This document shows, piece by piece, positions 1 to 8,317 of a stretch of 64,000 nucleotides of DNA. The notes under the pieces are model-generated. The model was given only the letters and a program-made list of their open reading frames with translations, ran no database searches and was not told where the DNA came from. Origin of the DNA: Pseudomonas sp. RIT-PI-S (GTDB lineage: Bacteria > Pseudomonadota > Gammaproteobacteria > Pseudomonadales > Pseudomonadaceae); the NCBI RefSeq assembly GCF_025642975.1, contig NZ_JANZKJ010000005.1, positions 124,001-188,000 of the forward strand. The letters are read 5' to 3'. Within the stretch, counting starts at the first letter, position 1. Each line of letters opens with the position of its first letter. The position numbers and the translations under genes are program-made.

Positions 1-405
1 GCCGGGAAACCGCACCGGCTGGCCGGTGCTGTCCAGCTCCACCCGGCCATTGGCCTCGATCCAGCGATACACGCCGTCGGTTTGCAGCACGCGGTATTCG
101 CAGCGATAGGGCCCGCCACGGCCGAGGGCTTCGGCGATGGCGGCCGCAACCCGGGCGCTATCCTCGGGGTGGATCGAAGCCATCACCTCGTCCAGCGACA
201 GCCCGTCGACGCACCGCTGGGCAGACAGCCCGAACGACCGAGCGAAGCGCTCGTCGGCGCTGAAGTGGTCGTTGGGTACGTCCCAGACCCAGGTACCGAC
301 GATCGCGCCGGCATCCAGCGCCAATTGCAGGCGCTCGGCGGCATCGCTGGCCGTCGCGGCCTGCGTCGCTTGCGTGGGCCCAGGGCCGGTCGAGGGGGGA
401 TTCAT
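1..405 (-). CDS. PAS-domain signalling protein, N-terminal part (runs off the window)
   Basis: The reverse strand from the ATG at 405 stays open to the window edge (135 codons). The translation begins MNPPSTGPGPTQATQ and runs into a PAS/PAC-like fold: LALDAGAIVGTWVWDV, then IHPEDSARVAAAIAEAL and YRCEYRVLQTDGVYRWIEANG, typical of PAS_3 sensory domains. No signal peptide or membrane segment is seen, so it is probably a cytosolic sensor. The output module (kinase, GGDEF or other) lies outside the window, so its function cannot be assigned further. The upstream ribosome-binding site is weak (GTGAG). Confidence 0.75.
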   Translation of the reverse strand, partial: MNPPSTGPGPTQATQAATASDAAERLQLALDAGAIVGTWVWDVPNDHFSADERFARSFGLSAQRCVDGLSLDEVMASIHPEDSARVAAAIAEALGRGGPYRCEYRVLQTDGVYRWIEANGRVELDSTGQPVRFPG

Positions 406-676
406 GAGGGGACTCACCTGGTGCAGCCATGATCTGTCAGAAAGGGCGCGGGGGCAGGCGACAACGCGCCCGTACGCCGCGAACTGGCTGCGTTAGTGGG
501 CGAGATGGTGCCCGCGTGCAAGCTTGTTTTCAAGAGGCATCCGTCCGCGGTGCGCGGCGCCCGCCGAACGCTTCGGGCCGCAAGAAAGTATCGGAACCCA
601 AGGGTCGCCGTGCTAGCCGCCTGGAAGGTTTCCCCTTATGTTAGGCCGCTAAAACCCAAGCCAAGGAGAATCAAAC

Positions 677-1579
677 ATGGCAATGCCCCGCGCAGTGGTC
701 TTCGGCGAAGCCTTGACCGACATCGTGCAAGGCGCGCCGGGCCACTGGCAAGGCTATCCAGGCGGCGCCCCGTGGAACGTGGCCCGCGGCCTGAGCCTGC
801 TGGGCGTGCCCAGCGCCTTCGCCGGTTCGATCAGCCGCGACTCGCTCGGAGACGAAATCGCCTGGCAATCGGAAGCCGCCGGGCTGGACATGGCGTTCAT
901 CCAGCGCGCGGATACCGACCCGCTGGTGGCCATCGTGGCGTCCAGCCGCCCTCCCCGGTACTTTTTCGCTGGCGAGTCCGACCTGCATTTCGATGCCGCT
1001 GCGTTGCCAACCGGCTGGCTCGACGCTGCGCAACTGTGCCACTTCAGTTGTATCAGCCTGGCGCGCCAGCCACTGGGCGAGCGCTTGGTGGCGATCGCCC
1101 GGCAGGCGCGGGCCGCCGGCAAGTGCATCAGCTACGACCCCAACTGGCGCAACCTGATGGATGACGCCTATCGGCAGCGGACCTTCCCGACCATGGTGGC
1201 CCTGGCGGACGTGATCAAGCTCTCGGACGAAGACCTGCGGCAGATCTACCCGGGCCTGGATGAGCAGCACGCCTTGGCCGAACTGCGCGGTTTGAATGCC
1301 ACCGCGCAGATCCTGTTCACCCGAGGTGAACACGGCATGGTGCTGCATACCACCGACGGCTGCTTCGAACAGCCGGCCATTCGCGTGCAGGTCGCCGACA
1401 CTGTAGGCGCCGGCGACGCCAGCATGGCCGGTTGGTTGGCGTCGGGGTTGCTGGGCATCAGCGACCTGCAGGAGCGCCTGCGTTTTTCCGCCGCCTGCGC
1501 CTCGGTGTCGTGCAGCCATGCCGGGGCGCATGCCCCAACCATGGCAGAGGTGCAAGCGCTACTGGCGGCCAATGGCTGA
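677..1579 (+). CDS. PfkB-family carbohydrate kinase (fructokinase-like)
   Basis: 300 aa, the usual length for ribokinase/PfkB sugar kinases, which phosphorylate a sugar with ATP in the cytosol. It opens with the family start VVFGEALTDIV, has the glycine-rich PGGAPWNVARGLSLLG segment near residues 28-43, and ends with the second PfkB signature DTVGAGDAS (about residues 240-248), whose Asp is the catalytic base. A good AAGGAG site lies 8 nt before the ATG. The gene stands alone, with no sugar transporter beside it; fructose is the likeliest substrate by similarity only. Its stop codon directly abuts the stop of the convergent acyl-CoA dehydrogenase. Confidence 0.9.
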   Translation: MAMPRAVVFGEALTDIVQGAPGHWQGYPGGAPWNVARGLSLLGVPSAFAGSISRDSLGDEIAWQSEAAGLDMAFIQRADTDPLVAIVASSRPPRYFFAGESDLHFDAAALPTGWLDAAQLCHFSCISLARQPLGERLVAIARQARAAGKCISYDPNWRNLMDDAYRQRTFPTMVALADVIKLSDEDLRQIYPGLDEQHALAELRGLNATAQILFTRGEHGMVLHTTDGCFEQPAIRVQVADTVGAGDASMAGWLASGLLGISDLQERLRFSAACASVSCSHAGAHAPTMAEVQALLAANG

Positions 1580-3382
1580 TCAGAACCAGCGGTCCTGCAT
1601 GTCGAACGTCAGGCTGTTGCCCTCGATCAACAGCCTGGCAAGGCCGGGCAGTGGCGCCAGCTCCCAGGTCATGAAATAACGCGCCGCCTGGAGCTTGCCG
1701 TTGTAGAAGTCGGCCTCGCTGCCGTTGGCGCCCTCGCCCAGCGCGCGGCTTGCCACCAGCGCCTGGCGCAGCCACAGCCAACCCACCAACACGCGGCCGA
1801 ACAGGTCCAGGTATGCGCTGGCATTGGCCAGGCCGCGGTCGATATCGGCCGCTATCTGCTGCTGCAGCGCTGTCGTCACCTGTTCGAGCACCCCCAGGGC
1901 GTCTTCCAGCGCCGCGGCCAACGCCTGGCAACCGGTGTCGTTGCCGGCCTCGGTGAGCGTGTGCCGGGCGTGGGTCAGGAACAGCCCATAGCCGGCGCCG
2001 CCCCGCGAGCCGAGCTTGCGCCCAAGCAGGTCCAACGCCTGGATGCCTTCGGTTCCCTCATGGATGGGGTTCAAGCGGTTGTCGCGGTAGTACTGCTCCA
2101 GCGGGTATTCGCGGGTGTAGCCGGCGCCTCCCAGCACCTGCAAGCCGATATCCGAAGCCAGCACGCCATAACGCGAGGGCCAGGACTTGACCATGGGGGT
2201 GATGAGGTCCAACAGCTCGGCGGCATCGCGCCGAGCCTGTTCGCCGGCCGCGGTGCGCGCGTCTTCCACCAGGCTGCTGGCATACAGGCACAAAGCCAGG
2301 CTGCCTTCGGCGTAGACCTTCTGTTGCAGCAACATGCGCCTTACATCGGCGTGCTCGATGATCCGCACCTGTGCGGTGGCGGGGTCCTTGGCGCCCGGCA
2401 AGCGGCCTTGCGGGCGTTCGCGGGCATACGCCAGGGCATGGATATAGCTCTGGTAACCGAGGCTGGCGGCACCGAGGCCAACGCCGATACGGGCCTCGTT
2501 CATCATCTGGAACATGTACGCCAGCCCATGGCCAGGCTCGCCGACCAGGTAACCGTGGGCACCCTCGCCTTCGCCGAAACTGAGCACCGTGGAGGTGGTG
2601 TTGCGATAGCCCATCTTGTGCAGCAGGCCCGCCAGGGCCACGTCGTTGCGCGCACCCAGCTGGCCATCGGCGTTCACCAGGTACTTGGGTACCAGGAACA
2701 GCGAAATGCCCCGGGCGCCCGCCGGCGCGCCGTCGATCCGGGCCAGCACCATGTGCACGATGTTCTCGGTCAGCTCGTGGTCGCCACCGGAGATGAACAT
2801 CTTCTGCCCGAACACCCGGTAGGTGCCGTCCGCTGCCGGCCGGGCACTGGTGCGCAGATCTCCCAGGGCGGAGCCCTGCCCCGGCTCGGTCAGGGCCATG
2901 GTGCCGCTGAACCTGCCATCAAGCATGGGCGGCAAGAAGCGCTCGCGCAGCTCCGGGCTGGCGAAGCTTTTCACCAGGTTGGCGGCACCGATGCTCAGGA
3001 ACGAGTACGCCACCATGGAGATGTTGGCGGCGTTGAAATAGGCCATGCAGGCACGCAGCAGCACTTCTGGCAGCTGCAGGCCGCCCTCTTCGTAATCGTG
3101 CTGGGCGGCGAGGAAACCTGCCTGGGCAAACGCATCCCAGGCCTGTTTCGTTTCGTCGATCAAGGTGACCCGCTCGCCATCGAACGTGGGCTCGTGGGTA
3201 TCGCCCTTGCGGTTGTGGGGCGCGTAGAAGTCCGCGGCCAGCTGCCGGGCGGTGTCGAGGATGGCATCGAACACGCCACGGTCATGCTCGGCATAGCGCG
3301 GCCGCTCCAGCAGCGCTTGGGTATCGAGCAACTCATACAGCGCAAAGCGCAGTTCCCGTTCGTTGAGCAGCAGGTCAGTCAT
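1580..3382 (-). CDS. Acyl-CoA dehydrogenase (long, about 600-aa class)
   Basis: 600 aa, longer than the roughly 380-aa short/medium-chain enzymes because of an extra C-terminal domain, as in the FadE-related family common in Pseudomonas. FAD-dependent alpha,beta-dehydrogenation of an acyl-CoA is expected. Visible landmarks are the FAD/substrate segment MALTEPGQGSALGDLRT, the QVLGGAGYTREYPLEQYYRD block, and NPIHEGTEGIQALDLLGRK, which carries the catalytic-base glutamate region. No leader peptide. It is monocistronic here and convergent with the sugar kinase with no spacer, so no intrinsic terminator fits between the two genes. The chain length of the substrate cannot be told from sequence. Confidence 0.93.
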   Translation of the reverse strand: MTDLLLNERELRFALYELLDTQALLERPRYAEHDRGVFDAILDTARQLAADFYAPHNRKGDTHEPTFDGERVTLIDETKQAWDAFAQAGFLAAQHDYEEGGLQLPEVLLRACMAYFNAANISMVAYSFLSIGAANLVKSFASPELRERFLPPMLDGRFSGTMALTEPGQGSALGDLRTSARPAADGTYRVFGQKMFISGGDHELTENIVHMVLARIDGAPAGARGISLFLVPKYLVNADGQLGARNDVALAGLLHKMGYRNTTSTVLSFGEGEGAHGYLVGEPGHGLAYMFQMMNEARIGVGLGAASLGYQSYIHALAYARERPQGRLPGAKDPATAQVRIIEHADVRRMLLQQKVYAEGSLALCLYASSLVEDARTAAGEQARRDAAELLDLITPMVKSWPSRYGVLASDIGLQVLGGAGYTREYPLEQYYRDNRLNPIHEGTEGIQALDLLGRKLGSRGGAGYGLFLTHARHTLTEAGNDTGCQALAAALEDALGVLEQVTTALQQQIAADIDRGLANASAYLDLFGRVLVGWLWLRQALVASRALGEGANGSEADFYNGKLQAARYFMTWELAPLPGLARLLIEGNSLTFDMQDRWF

Positions 3383-3646
3383 GGAGGCTCTCTAGGCGGC
3401 AAGCGTGGATGGCGGCAACGGAGGCAGAGCCTAGCAGGGGGACCCCGCTGGGATACATGAGGATGTTGGTGGTGTATGGGCAGGATTCACGCAGTGAATT
3501 GCAACTGCACCCAAAAGCGGCGGGTGCCACGGCCGCCCGGCTGCGCGCTCATGCCGATGTATAAAGCGCGCGGCCGACAGGCTGGGGGTTATGAAGGAAA
3601 AGGAATGTGCCCCTGGCGGGCTCGAGCCCAGCCCGCAGATGGGGGT

Positions 3647-3925
3647 TTACATCCAGCCACGCCCGGTGAAGTCGCGGATCAGTTCAGTGAAGCGGCTTAC
3701 CTGGTTGGCATTGAGCGCGCCGGCGACCGCCAGCCCGCTGAGGTAGCCCAACAACTCGTCACGCGGATAAGCCGCGCCTTGGGCCGCCAGCGCAGTTGCG
3801 CGAAATTCCTCGACCTGGGTCTGATGCCCCCAAGCGATGCCGTGGGGCATGCGTACCTGCGCCAGTTCGTCGAAAAATGCATTGATTGCCTGCTCGGCCG
3901 CGGCGTCGTTGTCGTGCTCGCACAT
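3647..3925 (-). CDS. Small hypothetical protein (92 aa)
   Basis: 92 aa, soluble, acidic at the start (MCEHDNDAAAEQAINAFFDELAQ), with no transmembrane segment or recognised motif. The start is supported by a strong purine-rich ribosome-binding site (AAAGGGGGGTGAC) directly upstream of the ATG at 3925. Codon use matches its neighbours. It is followed about 140 nt upstream by the end of the DUF1264 lipoprotein gene on the same strand, so weak co-transcription is possible. I do not recognise the family and assign no function. Confidence 0.7.
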   Translation of the reverse strand: MCEHDNDAAAEQAINAFFDELAQVRMPHGIAWGHQTQVEEFRATALAAQGAAYPRDELLGYLSGLAVAGALNANQVSRFTELIRDFTGRGWM

Positions 3926-4061
3926 GTCACCCCCCTTTGGTGCTTATAGGCCACGACAACGGACAGGCAACAACCATGGCAATGAAGGCAATGTACTCCC
4001 GATCAGTTCCGTGGCAAAGCGCCACTTCCGCTGGGCTGACCAATGCCCGCCACGGCTGCGC

Positions 4062-4871
4062 TCAGGGCTTGGCGGAATGAGCATTCTTGGCCGGATCGGG
4101 CGCTGCCGTGCCGCCGCTGGAGGGCATTGCATCATGCTGCTGGCCGGTCGGGTCGGCGAGCTGCACCACCTTGCCGTGCTGCCATGCGTCGGCTGCCGGG
4201 TTCACCGGCGGTGCGACGATATCGGCTCGGCTGCGTTTCTCCTCGGCGCTGTCGATGCCCAGGCGGCTGTCGCGCTGGCTGACCATGGCGGGGTCGGCCT
4301 GGCCGTCCGCGGTGAAGCCCATCATCAGCTGGGGCACGCCCAGCGGCAGGGTCTTGTCCAGGTCGGTGTGCCAGGTGTGCCAGGTTTTCCCGTAGGTGTG
4401 CACCAGCTTGTCCATCAGCGCGTGCTCGGCAGGCCCCGGGATGCCAGGCGCCACCAGTTGGCCGGATTTCACCTCATGCATATGGCTGTGCCACAGGGCC
4501 TGCTCCTGGGGAGGAAGGCCGGCGTACAGCCGCTCGCTGATGATGTATTCGACCCCCATCAGCTTGGCATCCTTGACGTTGCCGTCGTAGATCACGCACT
4601 GGATCACCTCCTCGTTAAGGATCGAGCAGTAATGGTGCGCTTCCATTTGCGAATGGATATGCCCGTTATAGAAATGAAACCCGTCCAGGTAGGCGTTGAG
4701 CGCGTCGATCGGCGGCCGGCTTTGCAACAGCGCGGCGCCGCTGTCCAGGGCCACGGTATCGGCTTTCTTCGCGGCGCCCGGCGCGGTGACGTCGGAGTGG
4801 GTGTTGTTGGCGCTGCAACCGGCGATGACGCCAGCGGCCAGGAGCAGCACTAACGGGTTGCTAGGGATCAT
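4062..4871 (-). CDS. DUF1264-family lipoprotein
   Basis: 269 aa from the ATG at 4871. A longer in-frame start at 5009 would add 46 residues and bury the lipoprotein signal, so it was rejected. The N-terminus MIPSNPLVLLLAAGVIAGC is a type II signal with lipobox VIAGC, so export and lipidation are expected. The body (NGHIHSQMEAHHYCSILNEE, GVEYIISERLYAGLPPQEQALWHSH, HTWHTD) matches the DUF1264 family, related to plant oil-body-associated proteins; its biochemical role is unknown. The C-terminus (about 50 aa) is low complexity and Pro/Ala rich. Ribosome-binding site GAGG lies about 8 nt before the start. Confidence 0.8.
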   Translation of the reverse strand: MIPSNPLVLLLAAGVIAGCSANNTHSDVTAPGAAKKADTVALDSGAALLQSRPPIDALNAYLDGFHFYNGHIHSQMEAHHYCSILNEEVIQCVIYDGNVKDAKLMGVEYIISERLYAGLPPQEQALWHSHMHEVKSGQLVAPGIPGPAEHALMDKLVHTYGKTWHTWHTDLDKTLPLGVPQLMMGFTADGQADPAMVSQRDSRLGIDSAEEKRSRADIVAPPVNPAADAWQHGKVVQLADPTGQQHDAMPSSGGTAAPDPAKNAHSAKP

Positions 4872-4916
4872 GACGGACCTCGAGATAGGCGGGGGTCCGC
4901 ATAGCGTAGCTTGGCA

Positions 4917-5036
4917 AACCCACGCGGCACGGTTCGCAGGCCGGCGCCAGCGCCTACCCGAACACAGCCGCCTGCGGGAACGGGCAAAAGCCCGCGAACC
5001 TTCTCCCACTGGGTTCGCGGGCTGGCGCCAGTGCCT
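4917..5036. repeat. REP-type palindromic repeats
   Basis: Between two same-strand genes lie two imperfect inverted copies of a Pseudomonas REP-like element: GTTCGCAGGCCGGCGCCAG... at 4929 and GGTTCGCGGGCTGGCGCCAG at 5013, with a CGGGCAAAAGCCCG hairpin between them. Similar cores recur at 34.4, 40 and 51.1 kb. Confidence 0.75.
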
Positions 5037-6132
5037 ACAGCCCCGACTTCAACCGGGTGAAGGCCCGGGTCATGGCCTGGTTGAAGGCTTTGCTGTTGTC
5101 GTTCTTGCTGTACAAGGTGGCGCGCACCTCGGCGGGTGGATAGGTGGCAGGGTCGTTGCGGATGGCCGGGGCCACCAGGGCATCGGCGGCAGTGATCGCG
5201 TTGGCGTAGTGGATGGTGTCGGTAATCGGGGCGATCACCTCCGGGGTCATCAGGTAGTCCATCAGCGCGTGGGCCTCGGCCGGGTGCGGCGCATCGGCGG
5301 GGATCACCATGGCATCGAACCAGATCAGCGTGCCTTCCTTGGGGATCTTGTACACCAGGCTGAACGGCTTGTTGGCGGCCGCGGCCTGGGTCGCGGCCAT
5401 GGCGATGTTGCCGTTCCAGGACATCGACAGGCAGGTGTTGCCGTTAGCCATGTCGTTGAGGTTCAGGTCGTTGTCGAAGTACCGCACGTAGGGGCGGATT
5501 TTCGCCAGTTGCTGCTCGGCCAGCTTGAGGTCGTCCAGGCTCTGGCGGTTGATGTCCAGGCCCATGTAGCGCATCACCGCAGCGAAAACCTCGTTGGGGT
5601 CGTTCAGCAGGCTCACCCCGCAGTCGGCGAATTTGGACACCACCGCCGGGTCGAACAGCATGGCCCAGCTGTCCGTGGGCGCATTCGGCAGGCGGCTGGC
5701 GATCGCCTGCTGCTGGTAGCCGAAGCCGGTGGTGCCCCAACCATAGATGCCGGCATAGCGGTTACCCGGGTCGAACACCGCCATCTCGCGGCGGAAGGCT
5801 TCGCCAATGCCGCTGTAATGGGGCAGCTGTTGTTTGTCCAGCGGCTGGATCGCCTTGGCGGCGATGGCCCGTGACAGGTGCTGGCCGGCGGTAAGGACCA
5901 GGTCGTAGCCGCTGCGGCCGGTCATCAGCTTGGTTTCGACGATCTCCAGGTTATCGAAGTGGTCGGCGACCACCCGGATGCCCGTTTGCTTCTCGAAGTT
6001 GGCGAGGGTGTCTGGGGCCAGGTATTCGCCCCAGATGTACAGGTTGACCGTGGGCCTGGGTGGGTCTGCCGCCTGGCTGGCCCAGGGCACCAACAACCAC
6101 AGCAGGCCTAGCCCCAGATAGGTTTTCTTCAT
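5035..6132 (-). CDS. Putrescine/polyamine-type ABC transporter substrate-binding protein (PotF/SpuD-like)
   Basis: 365 aa with a cleavable signal peptide (MKKTYLGLGLLWLLVPWASQA), so periplasmic. The mature start VNLYIWGEYLAPDTLANFEKQ and the segment GYDLVLTAGQHLSRAIAAKAI are typical of the PotF/PotD/SpuD polyamine-binding family. The ATG overlaps the stop of the agmatine deiminase-like gene by 4 nt, so the two are translationally coupled. No permease or ATPase is adjacent, so it must share another transporter's membrane components or act as a sensor. Ligand could be agmatine or putrescine, inferred from the neighbour. Confidence 0.88.
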   Translation of the reverse strand: MKKTYLGLGLLWLLVPWASQAADPPRPTVNLYIWGEYLAPDTLANFEKQTGIRVVADHFDNLEIVETKLMTGRSGYDLVLTAGQHLSRAIAAKAIQPLDKQQLPHYSGIGEAFRREMAVFDPGNRYAGIYGWGTTGFGYQQQAIASRLPNAPTDSWAMLFDPAVVSKFADCGVSLLNDPNEVFAAVMRYMGLDINRQSLDDLKLAEQQLAKIRPYVRYFDNDLNLNDMANGNTCLSMSWNGNIAMAATQAAAANKPFSLVYKIPKEGTLIWFDAMVIPADAPHPAEAHALMDYLMTPEVIAPITDTIHYANAITAADALVAPAIRNDPATYPPAEVRATLYSKNDNSKAFNQAMTRAFTRLKSGL

Positions 6133-7259
6133 GCCGCCCCTCCTTGGCTACCCTGCCGCGCGCCGGCGTATTGCGGCATGGTGATGCAGGCGACGTTGCC
6201 CCCGCCGAGAAGAATCTCCCGAGAATTCTCGATCCCGATGATCCGATGGCGTGGGAACAGTTCGGTGAGGGTCGCCAGCGCCTGGCGGTCTTCCGGCACA
6301 CCGAACAGCGGCACCACGATGGCGCTGTTGCCGGCGTAGTAGTTGATATAGGAGGCGCAAATCCGCGTGCCCGCCTCGCGGGTGTGGGTCGTGTCCAGTT
6401 GGTCCAGCCCGGCGGCTTCGGCGGCGGTCCACTCGAGTGGGTCTGGCTGCGCCAGTTTGTGCACCTTGAGCTCACGGCCACGGCTGTCGCGGGTGCTGCG
6501 CAGTACGTCATAGGCCTCTTGATAGATCTCCCACTGCGGGTCGTCGCGGTTGTCGGTCCATTGCAGCACCACTTCGCCGGGGCGCACGAAGCACGCGAGG
6601 TCGTCCACATGGCCGTCGGTTTCATCGAATTTGCAGCCGCGCGGCAACCAGATCACCTGCTCGGCGCCCAGGTAATCGGTCAGCCGTTGGGTGACCTCGG
6701 CCTTGCCCAGGTGCTGGTTCCGGTTGCGGTTGAGCAGGCACTGCTCGGTGGTGAGGATGCTGCCCTGGCCATCGCTCTGGATGCCGCCCAGTTCGGCGAT
6801 CAGTGGCGCGCGATAGCGGTCGAGGTTCTCGATCTCGAGGATCTTCGCGGCGATCTGGTCGTCGCGGTCCCAGGGGAAGTACAGGCCGCCATCCAGGCCA
6901 CCGTAGGCGTTGAACTCGAAGTCCACGCCGCGTACCTCGCCGCTGTGGTCGTTGACCACGAAGCACGGGCCGCTGTCGCGGAACCAGGTGTCGTTGCAGG
7001 TCATCTCCACCACCCGCACCTGGGGCGGCAGCAGGCGGCGGGCATTGGCGAATTGCGCGGCGGAGGCGCACACGGTCACCGGCTCGCTGCTGGCGATGGC
7101 CGTAACGATTTCCACCCACACGTGCTGCGCGGGCTTGCCGCCGTTGCGCCACACGTCTGGGCGCTCGGGCCAGCCGAGCCAGCAGCCGGCCTTGGGTTCG
7201 AACTCGCCGGGCAGGCGGAAACCGTCGTGCTTGGGAAGGGTGTCGAGCAAGCGTGCCAT
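6129..7259 (-). CDS. Agmatine deiminase-like protein (AguA family, diverged)
   Basis: 376 aa, the normal length for agmatine deiminase, which converts agmatine to N-carbamoylputrescine. The guanidine-modifying catalytic set is visible: Asp95 (NDTWFRDSGP), Glu156, His217 and Asp219 (ETDGHVDD), and Cys358 (GGGNVACIT). However the usual LEGGSIHVDGEG loop reads AELGGIQSDGQG, and GGGNIHC reads GGGNVAC, so substrate range may differ from canonical AguA. It lies in the same direction downstream of a LysR regulator and is coupled to a PotF-like binding protein, while the AguB partner (N-carbamoylputrescine amidase) is absent from the window. Confidence 0.85.
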   Translation of the reverse strand: MARLLDTLPKHDGFRLPGEFEPKAGCWLGWPERPDVWRNGGKPAQHVWVEIVTAIASSEPVTVCASAAQFANARRLLPPQVRVVEMTCNDTWFRDSGPCFVVNDHSGEVRGVDFEFNAYGGLDGGLYFPWDRDDQIAAKILEIENLDRYRAPLIAELGGIQSDGQGSILTTEQCLLNRNRNQHLGKAEVTQRLTDYLGAEQVIWLPRGCKFDETDGHVDDLACFVRPGEVVLQWTDNRDDPQWEIYQEAYDVLRSTRDSRGRELKVHKLAQPDPLEWTAAEAAGLDQLDTTHTREAGTRICASYINYYAGNSAIVVPLFGVPEDRQALATLTELFPRHRIIGIENSREILLGGGNVACITMPQYAGARQGSQGGAA

Positions 7260-7355
7260 GGGAACCTCGTTAGCGGGCGGGAATAGCTCAACCCTACGGC
7301 TTCAAAGCCCAACGGCGCCAACGAGCAATATTGCACAACCCTTGAGCTGGATTCA

Positions 7356-8240
7356 TCAATCGCCCAACTGCTCGGCAAACCAGCCCAGTAACTGCGCGAC
7401 CGCGGGGCGGTCCTGGCGCACCCGCTCGCACACCAACGCGTACTGGCCCAGGGCAGTGATCGAGGCCGCGAACGGCCTGACCAGGCGGCCGCTGTGCAGG
7501 TCCTCCTGGGCGGTCAGGTTGTCGCCCATGGCGATCCCCTGCCCCTGGATCGCCGCCTCCAGGGTGAGCCCGGCGTGGGGCAGGTAGAGGTGCCGCGCGG
7601 GCCGCAGGTCGCCGCCGTGACGGGCCAGCCAGGCGGTCCAGGTCTTGCCGTCCTGGTCGTCGTGCAGCAGGCAATGGCGGGCGAGGTCTTTCGGCACCTT
7701 GAGGGTGCCCTGGTTGAACAGCCCCGGGCTGCACACCGGAAAGAACTCCAGCGCCGGCAGCGGGCGCACGAAATAGGCGCTGCTGTCCGCCGGGCCGCCG
7801 CCATAGGTGATGGCCACGTCGATGTCCTGGCCGGGCACCGTCGCTTCGATGGGCTGCTCATACAGGTGCAAGGTGATGTGAGGGTAACGGTAGGAGAAAT
7901 CGCTCAACCGGCTGATCAACCACTTCTGCGCCAGCTCCGTGGTCACGGCCAGGCGCAACACGGCCAGCGACGATGGGTCGCGCAGTTGGTCGCAGGCCTC
8001 GCCAATCAGTTCGAATGCCTGCTGCAAGCGCTGCATCAACCGCCCGGCGGCTGGCGTGGGGCGCACCTGCCGCCCCTCCCGCACGAACAGCGCCACCCCC
8101 AGTTGCTCCTCCAACTGGCGAATCTGATGGCTCACCGCGCTGTCAGTGACGCACAGCTCGGTGGCGGCGCGGCCGAAGTGGGCATGACGGGCCGCGCACT
8201 CGAAGGTTTTCAACGCACCCAGGGACGGCAGACGTCGCAT
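7356..8240 (-). CDS. LysR-family transcriptional regulator (GcvA-like)
   Basis: 294 aa. The N-terminal winged HTH reads LGALKTFECAARHAHFGRAA then CVTDSAVSHQIRQLEEQLGV, the standard LysR recognition helix, followed by a periplasmic-binding-protein-like effector domain with AIQGQGIAMGDN near the end as in GcvA-type members. It lies 96 nt upstream of the agmatine deiminase-like gene and in the same direction, so it is the obvious candidate regulator of that pair and could be co-transcribed with it. The effector is unknown. Confidence 0.9.
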   Translation of the reverse strand: MRRLPSLGALKTFECAARHAHFGRAATELCVTDSAVSHQIRQLEEQLGVALFVREGRQVRPTPAAGRLMQRLQQAFELIGEACDQLRDPSSLAVLRLAVTTELAQKWLISRLSDFSYRYPHITLHLYEQPIEATVPGQDIDVAITYGGGPADSSAYFVRPLPALEFFPVCSPGLFNQGTLKVPKDLARHCLLHDDQDGKTWTAWLARHGGDLRPARHLYLPHAGLTLEAAIQGQGIAMGDNLTAQEDLHSGRLVRPFAASITALGQYALVCERVRQDRPAVAQLLGWFAEQLGD

Positions 8241-8317
8241 GGCACAGCCTCTTGAGCAAAACGGCCATGCTGCCTAGGTACGCGGCTGGGGTAAAGCCAG
8301 GCGTGTTCGGTGAGGCA

